Shown here: in pieces, positions 1-7,044 of the stretch
Layout of the letters: every line of letters begins with the position of its first letter
How positions within the stretch are numbered: the first letter of the stretch is position 1
Source: BMS3ABIN04 sp965554225
GTDB taxonomy: Bacteria > Bacteroidota > Ignavibacteria > Ignavibacteriales > Melioribacteraceae
DNA length: 20,774 nt
Direction of reading: 5' to 3'
NCBI GenBank assembly: GCA_965554225.1
Contig: CBEVZC010000049.1
Location: 1 to 20,774 of the forward strand
Made by a program: the position numbers and the translations under genes
The notes under the pieces: model-generated
Told to the model about the DNA's origin: nothing
The model's input: only the letters and a program-made list of their open reading frames with translations
The model's database searches: none

Positions 1-1276
1 GGATGGTCCAAATTCGTTCCTTCTTAAAAAACAATACAAATGTTTCAATGAACTCGGCAAAAATACCTTCTCCACCCTTTGCTGCAGGCTTATCAATATC
101 CGGGTAAGGCAAAATGATTTTGTGGTATAAAAAGAAAAGCAAAAATAATGCTGCTAAAATAGCAATTGTTATCATCCATGCTAAGGGTATATTTCCGGCG
201 CGGGAAACGAACTCTGCACTCTCCACCTTTTTAAGCTTCGGATCGAGTTGGATAATGGCAAATGCCGGTTTATTCCAGTTTTTGTCATTAAATTCAAATC
301 TATGACCCTCAACCAACTTTATACTTTTACTCCCTCTTTCATGAGCAAAGTTTACTACAACATTTTCGTTAGGCAGAGGTTTTTTTGAAAGATGGAAATA
401 GACGATTCCTATATTACCGACTGTGTTTTCTTTTTTGACAATCTTTTTTTCTTTTCCGAATAAGTCCTTAATGGTTTTTGAAAACCAAGACAATTCCTTT
501 TTGGTATTTTTTTGTTTTGCCTGCTGCCCGTTTTCTTTATTATTAGTATCTTCGTAAAATCCGTTAGAGGTATTTGTCTTTTTTACTTCGTTTATAATTA
601 AATCAACATCGTTTCGTTTTCTGCTTAACATCCCAATTTTTAGAGTTGACGCATTTGTAACTATTCTTAAATTTCCCGGGAGTTCATTAAAACGAAGGGA
701 ATCAAAGTTTGAAATAGTTGAAATTTCTTGATTAGGATTTGATTGAATGCTTAACTCTACCGGCGGTAAACCCGTTGAGCTTTCAAGATATCCGGCAAGA
801 ATAATTAGTAAACCTTGGCCCGTAATCATTGCAAACCTGTAGAAAGTGCTCCTGATTCCCACAAAGAATGCCTGGTCATGTTTATCCAGACCGAGCATAT
901 AAAAACCATCTGCCGCAATATCGTGCGTAGCTGAACTGAATGCAAGCAACCAAAAAAAAGCAAGAGTATATCTGAAAAAATGTGGAACAGGAATGGTTAA
1001 TGCGACTCCTGCCAAACCGGCTCCGACCAGTAACTGCATTGAAATAATCCAGAATCTCTTGGTTTTAAATAGATCAACAACAGGACTCCACAACGGTTTA
1101 ATTACCCAAGGCAAGTAAAGCCAGCTTGTATATAAAGCAATATCGGTGTTTGATATTCCCAATCGCTTGTACATAATAACCGAAACGCTCATTACAATTA
1201 CATAAGGAATCCCTTCGGCGTAATAAAGCGTGGGAACCCATGCCCATGGATTTCTGAATTTTTTCTTTTTACCCAT
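1..1276 (-). CDS. AmpG/PAT-type MFS permease, partial (3' end beyond window)
   Basis: Inner-membrane major-facilitator permease; 425 codons are visible and the reading frame is open to the window edge, so the C-terminal part is missing. The protein begins MGKKKKFRNPWAWVPTLYYA; the phrase TLYYAEGIPY near residue 20 and HDIAADGFYM near residue 130 are typical of the AmpG/PAT branch that imports muropeptide sugars. About five hydrophobic segments lie in residues 14-165. A polar stretch of roughly 190 residues (about 165-358) with many Lys, Asn and Glu follows, then another hydrophobic segment near 360-380. By topology this insert should be outside the cytoplasm (inference). The gene starts 46 bp after the upstream sugar-kinase gene on the same strand, so co-transcription is likely. 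Together they suggest import and phosphorylation of GlcNAc-containing sugars. The substrate is not proven; another sugar or peptide is possible. Confidence 0.8.
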   Translation of the reverse strand, partial: MGKKKKFRNPWAWVPTLYYAEGIPYVIVMSVSVIMYKRLGISNTDIALYTSWLYLPWVIKPLWSPVVDLFKTKRFWIISMQLLVGAGLAGVALTIPVPHFFRYTLAFFWLLAFSSATHDIAADGFYMLGLDKHDQAFFVGIRSTFYRFAMITGQGLLIILAGYLESSTGLPPVELSIQSNPNQEISTISNFDSLRFNELPGNLRIVTNASTLKIGMLSRKRNDVDLIINEVKKTNTSNGFYEDTNNKENGQQAKQKNTKKELSWFSKTIKDLFGKEKKIVKKENTVGNIGIVYFHLSKKPLPNENVVVNFAHERGSKSIKLVEGHRFEFNDKNWNKPAFAIIQLDPKLKKVESAEFVSRAGNIPLAWMITIAILAALFLLFFLYHKIILPYPDIDKPAAKGGEGIFAEFIETFVLFFKKERIWTI

Positions 1277-1322
1277 AAATTTTTCTCGTTTAATGCCAGT
1301 ATTTTTATAAATAACCGAAAAG

Positions 1323-2255
1323 TTAAGCAGTATGAGAAATAAAATACTTCTTAGCCATTAAAGCTGCACCTAATTCAGGCTGCATTTCCGCTTCCTTTAT
1401 AACCACATCGGTAAATTGATTTTTAACCTTCGATCGAAATAATTCCGAATAATAATTCTTTTTTGTTATTAAACTTCCAATTAAACTAACAAACAAAACA
1501 TGTTGAGCAATTCGTTTCTGCATTGCTTTTAAGTGTAATATTAATTCATCGCTTTCTACATCAAGAATTTGCTTGCAGATTTCATCGCCGTTTTCCGCTG
1601 CTTTCATAACAAAGGGAGCAACAGACGGGATATCGAAATTATTGCTATATACTTCAGTTATTAATTCGTTTGGAGTTTTAATGTTGAATTGATCGTTAAC
1701 ATATTTCTTTAGCAAGGTTTCTTCTCCGCGTTCGTCCATACTTTTTGCCACGGCAATTAATCCTTTACGTCCTAAAGTAAAACCGCTGCCGTCATCTCCA
1801 ATGTATCTGCCGAACCCTCCAACTCGATGGATGTTGCCCAAAGCATCTTTCCCGAACATAATTGAACCGGTTCCCGCAATTAAAATGCTTCCGGGTTTAC
1901 CGCCAAAAGCGCCTTCGAGAGCAACGCGTGCGTCACTTTCAACTTCGAACGAACGGATTGGAATATTCTCTTTATTGCAGAGCCTGAGAAATTCTTCCTT
2001 TAGCCTACTTGCATCTTTAGGTCTTCCTGCTCCGGTTGTTCCAAGTACTATTGAAGCAAGATCACTAAAGGATAGTTGTTTTTGCCGAAGACATTCCTTG
2101 ACCAAATTTAATAATGTTCTGGAAACTTCGTCCGTCCCCTTTATAAGAAAATTGGTTGCATTTCCTCTGCATTCTGCTAAAATATTTAATTGCAGGTCGG
2201 TTAGTACTGCTTTTGATTTTGTACCTCCGCCGTCAATTCCAATCAAAAAGCTCAT
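1323..2255 (-). CDS. BadF/BadG/NagK-family amino-sugar kinase
   Basis: Cytoplasmic ATP-dependent kinase of the ASKHA fold, 310 aa, normal length for the N-acetylglucosamine kinase-like members of the BadF/BadG/BcrA/BcrD family. Visible motifs: phosphate-1 loop IGIDGGGTKSK (residues 5-15), a probable catalytic Asp in ESDAR (Asp108), phosphate-2 loop AGTGS (127-131), the GGFGRYIGDDGSGF stretch (146-159) typical of NagK-like proteins, and a C-terminal adenosine-side motif PELGAALMAKK. The ATG at 2255 is preceded by an AAGGA-like sequence. An MFS permease of AmpG type follows 46 bp downstream, so the likely job is phosphorylating GlcNAc (or MurNAc) recovered from cell-wall turnover. Fold and kinase activity are well supported; the exact sugar is inference, and glucosamine or a related sugar is possible. 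Confidence 0.85.
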   Translation of the reverse strand: MSFLIGIDGGGTKSKAVLTDLQLNILAECRGNATNFLIKGTDEVSRTLLNLVKECLRQKQLSFSDLASIVLGTTGAGRPKDASRLKEEFLRLCNKENIPIRSFEVESDARVALEGAFGGKPGSILIAGTGSIMFGKDALGNIHRVGGFGRYIGDDGSGFTLGRKGLIAVAKSMDERGEETLLKKYVNDQFNIKTPNELITEVYSNNFDIPSVAPFVMKAAENGDEICKQILDVESDELILHLKAMQKRIAQHVLFVSLIGSLITKKNYYSELFRSKVKNQFTDVVIKEAEMQPELGAALMAKKYFISHTA

Positions 2256-2337
2256 GTAAGAAATCCTTAAAAAATGTTTTGCAAAATAAGTATTTTATTA
2301 TTTATTAAAAAGAGCCACATAAATAGCTTAGCTGGAA

Positions 2338-2351
2338 AATGTTACTACATT
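2338..2351. promoter_or_regulatory. Inverted repeat between divergent genes (possible operator)
   Basis: AATGT-TACT-ACATT is a perfect 5-4-5 inverted repeat in the 212-bp gap between the divergent kinase gene and the metal-uptake cluster. AT-rich palindromes containing ATGTTA are seen in Zur/Fur-type operators, and the plus-strand genes look like a metal-uptake set, so a metal-responsive operator is conceivable. The arms are short and chance is a real alternative. I see no convincing promoter elements elsewhere in the gap. Confidence 0.25.
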
Positions 2352-2467
2352 CTGCAAATCGGGAGTTTTTCTTTGCAAGATTAAAATTAGCTTCTGTACT
2401 ACGAGGCGTTACTATTTGAATTGAATCTTAAAAAGAGTTTGGGTACTTTTACAAAACTAAAATATAA

Positions 2468-2764
2468 ATGTCTTATTTAATGAAAAGAGCAGCAAAAATA
2501 TTATTGTTATTCGGGACCATAAGCTTTGCTGCGCTCTTTATTGCTTCTCCTCTGCTTCACAATCATCGTCCTGATCTTAAAGACCATTATAATTGTCCAG
2601 CTTATATTCTAAATATTACGCTTGTTTCTTTTACGTTTGCATTCTTTATTGTGTTCCAAGCTAAGTTTCCAAAACCGAGAATAAAACCGATTCTAAATAG
2701 AATTTCCAATTTACCCCATATTGAAAAATTAAACCCCACAAACAAATCTCCGCCATTTAAATAA
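2468..2764 (+). CDS. Small two-TM protein with His/Cys loop, function unknown
   Basis: A 98-residue protein I do not recognise. Two hydrophobic segments (about residues 8-28 and 46-65) flank a short loop containing LLHNHRPDLKDHYNCPAY, i.e. His31, His33, His40 and Cys43 grouped together. The tail after residue 66 is basic and Pro/Asn/Lys-rich. The Lys/Arg before TM1 and in the tail put both ends in the cytoplasm and the His/Cys loop in the periplasm (inference). It is the first gene of a same-strand run with an outer-membrane barrel (67 bp downstream), a metal-binding protein and a metal permease, so a role in metal handling is a reasonable guess only. An in-frame ATG at codon 5 (2480) is an equally plausible start; neither has a strong Shine-Dalgarno. 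Confidence 0.55.
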   Translation: MSYLMKRAAKILLLFGTISFAALFIASPLLHNHRPDLKDHYNCPAYILNITLVSFTFAFFIVFQAKFPKPRIKPILNRISNLPHIEKLNPTNKSPPFK

Positions 2765-2831
2765 TTTCTTGAAATTATAATTTTAATTAAACAAGTTAAT
2801 TATTTTACTTTATAAAACTTAAGGAAAGAGC

Positions 2832-4100
2832 ATGAAAAAGTATATGGTAATTATGCTTTTAATTTCTTTGCTTTTTAGCGGTTTTATAATTGCACAAGAC
2901 TCTTTAAGTATTGCGCAAAGAGACTCAGCTAAGATTGCAAATTTGGAGAAAAGAATAAAAGCTTTAGAAGAAAAACAGAATGAAAGTGAGTTACAAAAAT
3001 TATTGAGTGAGGCTGAGGAAAAATCGAACGAGAAGACTAAAGAGAAAAAATCAAAGATATTTTCAAGCGGTCAAAGATCTCTACAAGCAATAAATCCCGA
3101 AATGAGCGTTGTAGGAGATGTGTATGGGCAGTATGTGTTAAATAAAAATAATTTCTACGGAGATAATCGTACGGGCGCTTATTTTAGAACACTTTCCATA
3201 CATTTCCAAGGCGGATTAGATCCCTTCAGCTTTACTAAAGCAGCAGTAGAATTTAACCCGGACGGAGTTGAACTTGCAGAGGCATATATAACTTTAACAA
3301 AATTCATTCCGCATGTAAGTTTTACTGCCGGTAAATTCCGTCAGCAATTTGGTGTATTAAATAGATGGCACGTTCATTCTTTAGACCAGCAGGATTATCC
3401 GCTGGCTTTAACAACCATACTTGGTGAGGACGGTCTTAACCAAATAGGTCTTTCCTTTGATTGGACTATGCCGGCTTTTACATCCGATGCTAATGAGTTG
3501 ACATTGCAAATTACAAACGGAAGTAACGATAATTTATTCTCGGGTAAAATGTTTTCTTTTCCCTCTGCGCTATTGCATTTTAAAAATTACTGGGACCTTT
3601 CACGAAACACTTATCTTGAATTAGGATTTACCGGAATGCTGGGTGAAAACAACTTAAAAGGAATTGATGATTTCGGGAACCGGATTTTAGAAAATGCAAG
3701 ATCAACCGCTCTAGCCGGCGCTGATTTAACGCTTTTCTGGGAGCCAGTCAACCAAGCTCTATATCATTCATTTATATGGCGTAGTGAATTTTATTACGGT
3801 AATAAAGATTTGTTGAATGGAAGAATAACTGCTACCGGAGGTTATACGAATTTCGAATATAGATTTGCAGAACGCTGGAAAGGGGGAACCCGTTTTGATT
3901 ACACACAGCCCTTTGAAGAAAACAACAATTCAAAATATATGTACCAAGTAGCTCCATATTTAACTTGGGAACAAAGCCACTGGGTTAGATTCAGATTACA
4001 ATACAATTATTTAAATGGTTCTGAAATGCCCGAGGCAGTAAATATGTTACGCTTACAAATTGTTTGGGCGGTTGGCCCACATAAACATGATAGATACTAA
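2832..4100 (+). CDS. Outer-membrane beta-barrel (porin-like), metal-cluster associated
   Basis: 422-aa exported protein. A Sec signal peptide (residues 1-21, likely cleavage after IIA) is followed by a coiled-coil neck (about 25-75, Leu/Lys/Glu heptads with IANLEKRIKALEEKQ) and then alternating aromatic beta-strands to the C-terminus, typical of an outer-membrane barrel of the porin O/P-like type. The stretch around residues 168-203 contains FRQQFGVLNRWHVHSL and a LGEDGL turn; His180 and His182 and the C-terminal GPHKHDRY add clustered His residues. An AAGGAAAG ribosome-binding sequence precedes the ATG. The gene sits just upstream of a ZnuA-like binding protein and ZnuB-like permease, so I infer that it helps zinc or another transition metal cross the outer membrane. 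The barrel class is well supported; the metal role rests on context and His placement. Confidence 0.7.
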   Translation: MKKYMVIMLLISLLFSGFIIAQDSLSIAQRDSAKIANLEKRIKALEEKQNESELQKLLSEAEEKSNEKTKEKKSKIFSSGQRSLQAINPEMSVVGDVYGQYVLNKNNFYGDNRTGAYFRTLSIHFQGGLDPFSFTKAAVEFNPDGVELAEAYITLTKFIPHVSFTAGKFRQQFGVLNRWHVHSLDQQDYPLALTTILGEDGLNQIGLSFDWTMPAFTSDANELTLQITNGSNDNLFSGKMFSFPSALLHFKNYWDLSRNTYLELGFTGMLGENNLKGIDDFGNRILENARSTALAGADLTLFWEPVNQALYHSFIWRSEFYYGNKDLLNGRITATGGYTNFEYRFAERWKGGTRFDYTQPFEENNNSKYMYQVAPYLTWEQSHWVRFRLQYNYLNGSEMPEAVNMLRLQIVWAVGPHKHDRY

Positions 4101-4210
4101 TTAGATAATTAAATAAAACTGTCATTAGTAATTTTAAAAATGATAATAAAAAGGCATGTCGTTTCTCAGGCGGTTGCCAGATTTTAATAGGGAATTATAA
4201 AAACAGAAAT

Positions 4211-4240
4211 AGATTCCCGATAAAATCATTCGGGAATGAC
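4211..4240 (-). repeat. 30-nt hairpin repeat, copy A (GTCATTCC...GGAATCT family)
   Basis: Read on the minus strand this begins GTCATTCCCGA and ends TCGGGAATCT. An 8-bp perfect stem (4213-4220 with 4230-4237) encloses a 9-nt loop. Copy B lies at 6744-6773 in the opposite orientation with the same total length, loop length and outer sequence. Its three differing stem pairs all change on both sides, so pairing is kept. GTCATTCC...GGAAT hairpins are familiar dispersed repeats in many bacterial genomes (REP-like). This copy lies about 20 bp before the metal-binding-protein start codon, so it will be in that gene's leader or upstream DNA. Confidence 0.75.
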
Positions 4241-4262
4241 AACATAATAAGGATGATAAAAA

Positions 4263-5303
4263 ATGAAAAATAGAATAATTTATATTTGGTTTTTGATGTT
4301 TCTGTCGAGTATAATTTTTGGCGGAAATAAAATAGATGTGGTTACAACTTTAAGCACCTATGCTAATATTGCAAAGTACATTGGCGGAGACAAAGTAGAA
4401 ACCCATTACATTGTACATGGCGATCAGGATGCACATTTTGTTCGTCCAAAACCAAGCTATGCCGAAATGCTGAGCAAAGCAGATTTATTTGTTTCTACCG
4501 GCATGGATTTGGAATTGTGGGCGCCAACTCTTGTTGATATGTCCAAAAACGAAAACATTAGGAGCGGGCAGAAAGGATATGTATCGGCAAGTGATGGAAT
4601 TAAATTGCTTGATAAACCAACTGTTCTTTCGCGAAGCCAAGGAGGACTGCATATTTATGGGAATCCTCACATTATAACTAATCCATTAAACTTTAAAATT
4701 ATTGCAGAGAATATCACAATTGGTTTGGAGAAAGTTGACCCAAAAAATTCGGATTTTTATAAAGCCAACTTAAAAAAATTGCAGGATGAGATTGATAATA
4801 GAACATTTGGTAAACCTTTAGTAAAATTAATGACCGGAAACCTTTTAACAAAGATGGCTAACAACGGAACGCTTATCGGTTTTCTTTCTAAAAAGGAATT
4901 TAAAGGTAAAAAATTGATCTCTTATCTTGGCGGATGGTTAAAAGAAGCTATGCCTTTCCGGGGGAAAAAAGTTGTAGGATACCATAAAGATTTGGTTTAC
5001 TTTAAAGAATTATTTGGAATTAAAGTTATTGGACACGTCGAACCAAAACTCGGAATTCCTCCTTCCCCCAAACATATTGAAGAACTGGTTAAGCTTATGC
5101 GAGAGAATAATGTTAAGGTATTGTTAGCAGCAAATTATTACGATGAGAATAAAATAAAAGCTATTTGTAGTAAAGTCGGAGCAGTACCGGTTGTTGTTCC
5201 TATGTTTGTTAACGGCGCTCCAAATACAGAGAATGTTTTTAAATTAACAGAATATTGGATCAGTCATTTAAATAAAGCATTCAAAAAAGCAGAGGAAAAG
5301 TAA
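4263..5303 (+). CDS. Metal ABC transporter substrate-binding protein (ZnuA/TroA family)
   Basis: Periplasmic cluster A-I metal-binding protein, 346 aa, with a signal peptide at residues 1-20. The expected His ligands are visible: His58 in DQDAHFVRPKP (family: DPHxYxPxP), His136 in GNPHIITNP (family: DPHxWLDP) and His241 in GYHKDLVYF. The usual fourth Asp/Glu ligand near residue 313 is not obvious (VVPMFVNG at that place). There is no His-rich mobile loop of the kind found in many ZnuA proteins; residues 180-235 carry a Lys/Gly-rich insert before the third His. ATG 4263 has AAGGA about 9 nt upstream. A ZnuB-like permease follows 75 bp downstream across a strong hairpin. Zinc or manganese is the likely cargo; the ligand set does not let me choose. 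Confidence 0.85.
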   Translation: MKNRIIYIWFLMFLSSIIFGGNKIDVVTTLSTYANIAKYIGGDKVETHYIVHGDQDAHFVRPKPSYAEMLSKADLFVSTGMDLELWAPTLVDMSKNENIRSGQKGYVSASDGIKLLDKPTVLSRSQGGLHIYGNPHIITNPLNFKIIAENITIGLEKVDPKNSDFYKANLKKLQDEIDNRTFGKPLVKLMTGNLLTKMANNGTLIGFLSKKEFKGKKLISYLGGWLKEAMPFRGKKVVGYHKDLVYFKELFGIKVIGHVEPKLGIPPSPKHIEELVKLMRENNVKVLLAANYYDENKIKAICSKVGAVPVVVPMFVNGAPNTENVFKLTEYWISHLNKAFKKAEEK

Positions 5304-5317
5304 ACAACAATCAATTG

Positions 5318-5352
5318 TACAAACCAAGTTCCTTTGTGGAACTTGGTTTGTA
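5318..5352 (+). terminator. Strong stem-loop between binding-protein and permease genes
   Basis: A perfect 15-bp stem (TACAAACCAAGTTCC at 5318-5332 with its complement at 5338-5352) closes a 5-nt TTTGT loop. It starts 14 nt after the binding-protein stop and ends 18 nt before the permease Shine-Dalgarno AGGAG. The sequence after it is only moderately T-rich, so it may be a partial terminator or an mRNA-stabilising element that gives more binding protein than permease, as in many ABC operons. The structure is seen; its role is inferred. Confidence 0.65.
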
Positions 5353-5378
5353 TTATATTATAAGTATTTAGGAGAAAA

Positions 5379-6695
5379 ATGAATTTAAGTATTTGGGATA
5401 TAATGGGTCCGGCATTTTTTGAGCTTTTAATTCTTGTCGGTATTCATTCTTATTTGGGTTTACATGTAATACGAAGAAAAGTAATCTTTGTTGATTTGGC
5501 TTTGGCTCAAATAGCTGCGCTTGGCACAACGGTAGGATTTCTATTCGGAATTTTGCCCGATGCAACCGGCTCTTACTGGTTTTCACTTGCCTTTACTTTT
5601 TTAGGAGCTGCTATTTTTTCAATTTCCAGAATTAGAAACGAGAAGATTCCACAGGAAGCAGTAATTGGACTTGTTTACGCAATTGCCGCAGCTATCTCCA
5701 TATTGGTTATTGATAAAGCGCCGCACGGCGCAGAACATATTAAAGAGATATTAACCGGCTCAATTCTTTGGGTTAAATGGTCAACAGTTGAAACAGCTGC
5801 TATTGTTTACTCATTAGTTGGAATTTTTCATTTTGTTTACCGTAAACAATTTTTACTTATTTCTACCAACCCGGAAAAAGCCTACGATATGGGAATGTCA
5901 ATAAGATTTTGGGATTTTCTGTTTTATGTTTCGTTCGGAATAGTTATTTCAATCTCTGTAAGAACTGCCGGCGTTCTATTGGTCTTTGTTTTCCTGATTG
6001 CTCCTGCGATAACCTCTATGTTGATTACCGATAAGCTTTGGAAACAGCTTATAATTGGATGGTCGATGGGTGTGATTGTAAGTATTCTTGGTTTGTACAT
6101 CTCTTACGCAGGAGATTTGCCTAGTGGCCCCACGGTTGTAACATTTTACGGCGGAATGTTAGTCCTTATTGCAATAGCTCTTTATTTAATTAGGGCTGAA
6201 AAACGTTTGCAGGCTTTTTTGAAAATCGGACTTGGAATTTTAGTTACTATTGCTATAATTTTTGGATTTTATTTAATGGGCAATGCCTTCAGTCACATAC
6301 ATCACAAAGACAAGCATATAGAAATGGAAAAATCGGAAACAATTAATAAATCTGCAAAAACCGTTATTGATTTGAGTACAATGACAGATACCGAAGTAAA
6401 TAAAACTTTATCGGAGGAGAAAGATATTTCCGTTCTGAAAAAATTATTTGACAGCGAAAACGACTCTTATACAAAGTACAAGATTGCAAAACGTACCGTT
6501 CAACTTAATAAAAAATTAGGTGCGGAAATGTTGATCGCCATTCTTAAATTTGGAGGTTCTCCATTTGTAAATCAAGAAGTAAATAGTGAGCTTAAAAAAG
6601 CAAGCGGAAAAGATTTTGGGTTTGACTCAATGAAAGAAGAGTCAGAAAATAAAACAGCCTTGGAAAAATGGGAAAAATGGATTGACAAGTTGTAA
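5379..6695 (+). CDS. Metal ABC transporter permease (ZnuB/ABC-3 family) with C-terminal extension
   Basis: Inner-membrane permease of the ABC-3 family. Residues 1-270 form the usual multi-TM core, with VDLALAQIAALG (38-49) and the RTAGVLLVFVFLIAPA segment (195-210) typical of ZnuB/MntB proteins. At 438 aa it is much longer than the usual 260-300 aa: an additional TM (about 281-300) is followed by a His cluster (His306, His308, His309, His313 in SHIHHKDKH) and a charged, probably helical tail (320-438) rich in Lys and Glu. The start has AGGAG 5 nt upstream. It is the only permease here and no ATP-binding subunit gene lies beside it, so the ATPase must be encoded elsewhere if this is a standard importer. 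The core assignment is secure; the tail is unexplained, with metal sensing or donor docking as possibilities. Confidence 0.88.
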   Translation: MNLSIWDIMGPAFFELLILVGIHSYLGLHVIRRKVIFVDLALAQIAALGTTVGFLFGILPDATGSYWFSLAFTFLGAAIFSISRIRNEKIPQEAVIGLVYAIAAAISILVIDKAPHGAEHIKEILTGSILWVKWSTVETAAIVYSLVGIFHFVYRKQFLLISTNPEKAYDMGMSIRFWDFLFYVSFGIVISISVRTAGVLLVFVFLIAPAITSMLITDKLWKQLIIGWSMGVIVSILGLYISYAGDLPSGPTVVTFYGGMLVLIAIALYLIRAEKRLQAFLKIGLGILVTIAIIFGFYLMGNAFSHIHHKDKHIEMEKSETINKSAKTVIDLSTMTDTEVNKTLSEEKDISVLKKLFDSENDSYTKYKIAKRTVQLNKKLGAEMLIAILKFGGSPFVNQEVNSELKKASGKDFGFDSMKEESENKTALEKWEKWIDKL

Positions 6696-7044
6696 AGTTT
6701 AACTATTAACCCGGTTCTTTTTGTTTGGGAAAACTAAATTTCCGTCATTCCGTGATGTTCTTGCACGGAATCTGAATTCCGGTATCTTGTTAACAGCGAC
6801 CAACGTCGTACAGTAAGCATTTAATTTTTATCGAATTTCTGCATGACCGAGTTAGCAGGAATTATGCCTTCGATTAAGTTTTTATTATTTGATTTAATCT
6901 TCTGTGGAACTAACCAAATTAACTTTTTTATTGTCATATCTTACGCTAACCTTTTAGCAGCATGTCCAAAATAAATAGCCCATAAAATTTGAGTACAAGA
7001 TTTTATATATTTGAAAAGTTTTTTAACAAATAGAATCTTCCGTT
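6696..7044. other. 349-bp intergenic region
   Basis: No credible gene is visible on either strand. The stretch holds hairpin repeat copy B (6744-6773), and the 3' part (7006-7013) has TATATTTG, which resembles the Bacteroidota -7 element (TAnnTTTG) for the downstream EEP gene. The nearest TTTG upstream (6988-6991) is only 14 nt away rather than the usual 19-21, so I do not call a promoter. The remainder is AT-rich with no structure that I can support. Confidence 0.6.
6744..6773 (+). repeat. 30-nt hairpin repeat, copy B (GTCATTCC...GGAATCT family)
   Basis: Begins GTCATTCCGTG and ends CACGGAATCT. An 8-bp stem (6747-6754 with 6764-6771) encloses a 9-nt loop. Aligned to copy A in reverse, 21 of 30 positions match; the outer 8 and 7 nt are identical, and the three differing stem pairs are compensated (C-G to G-C, G-C to T-A, A-T to G-C). 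It lies about 50 bp after the permease stop codon and may act in 3' mRNA stabilisation as well as being a dispersed element. Confidence 0.75.

Noticed and set aside
114..305. Short plus-strand ORF (63 codons)
   Set aside because: It lies antisense inside the MFS permease frame, which has clear family motifs; the short ORF has none.
1801..2259. 152-codon plus-strand ORF
   Set aside because: Antisense to the NagK-like kinase, with a Pro/Ser/Arg-rich composition typical of a shadow frame.
6988..7013. Bacteroidota-type promoter before the EEP gene
   Set aside because: The -7-like TATATTTG is good, but the upstream TTTG is 14 nt away instead of about 19-21, so the pair does not fit.
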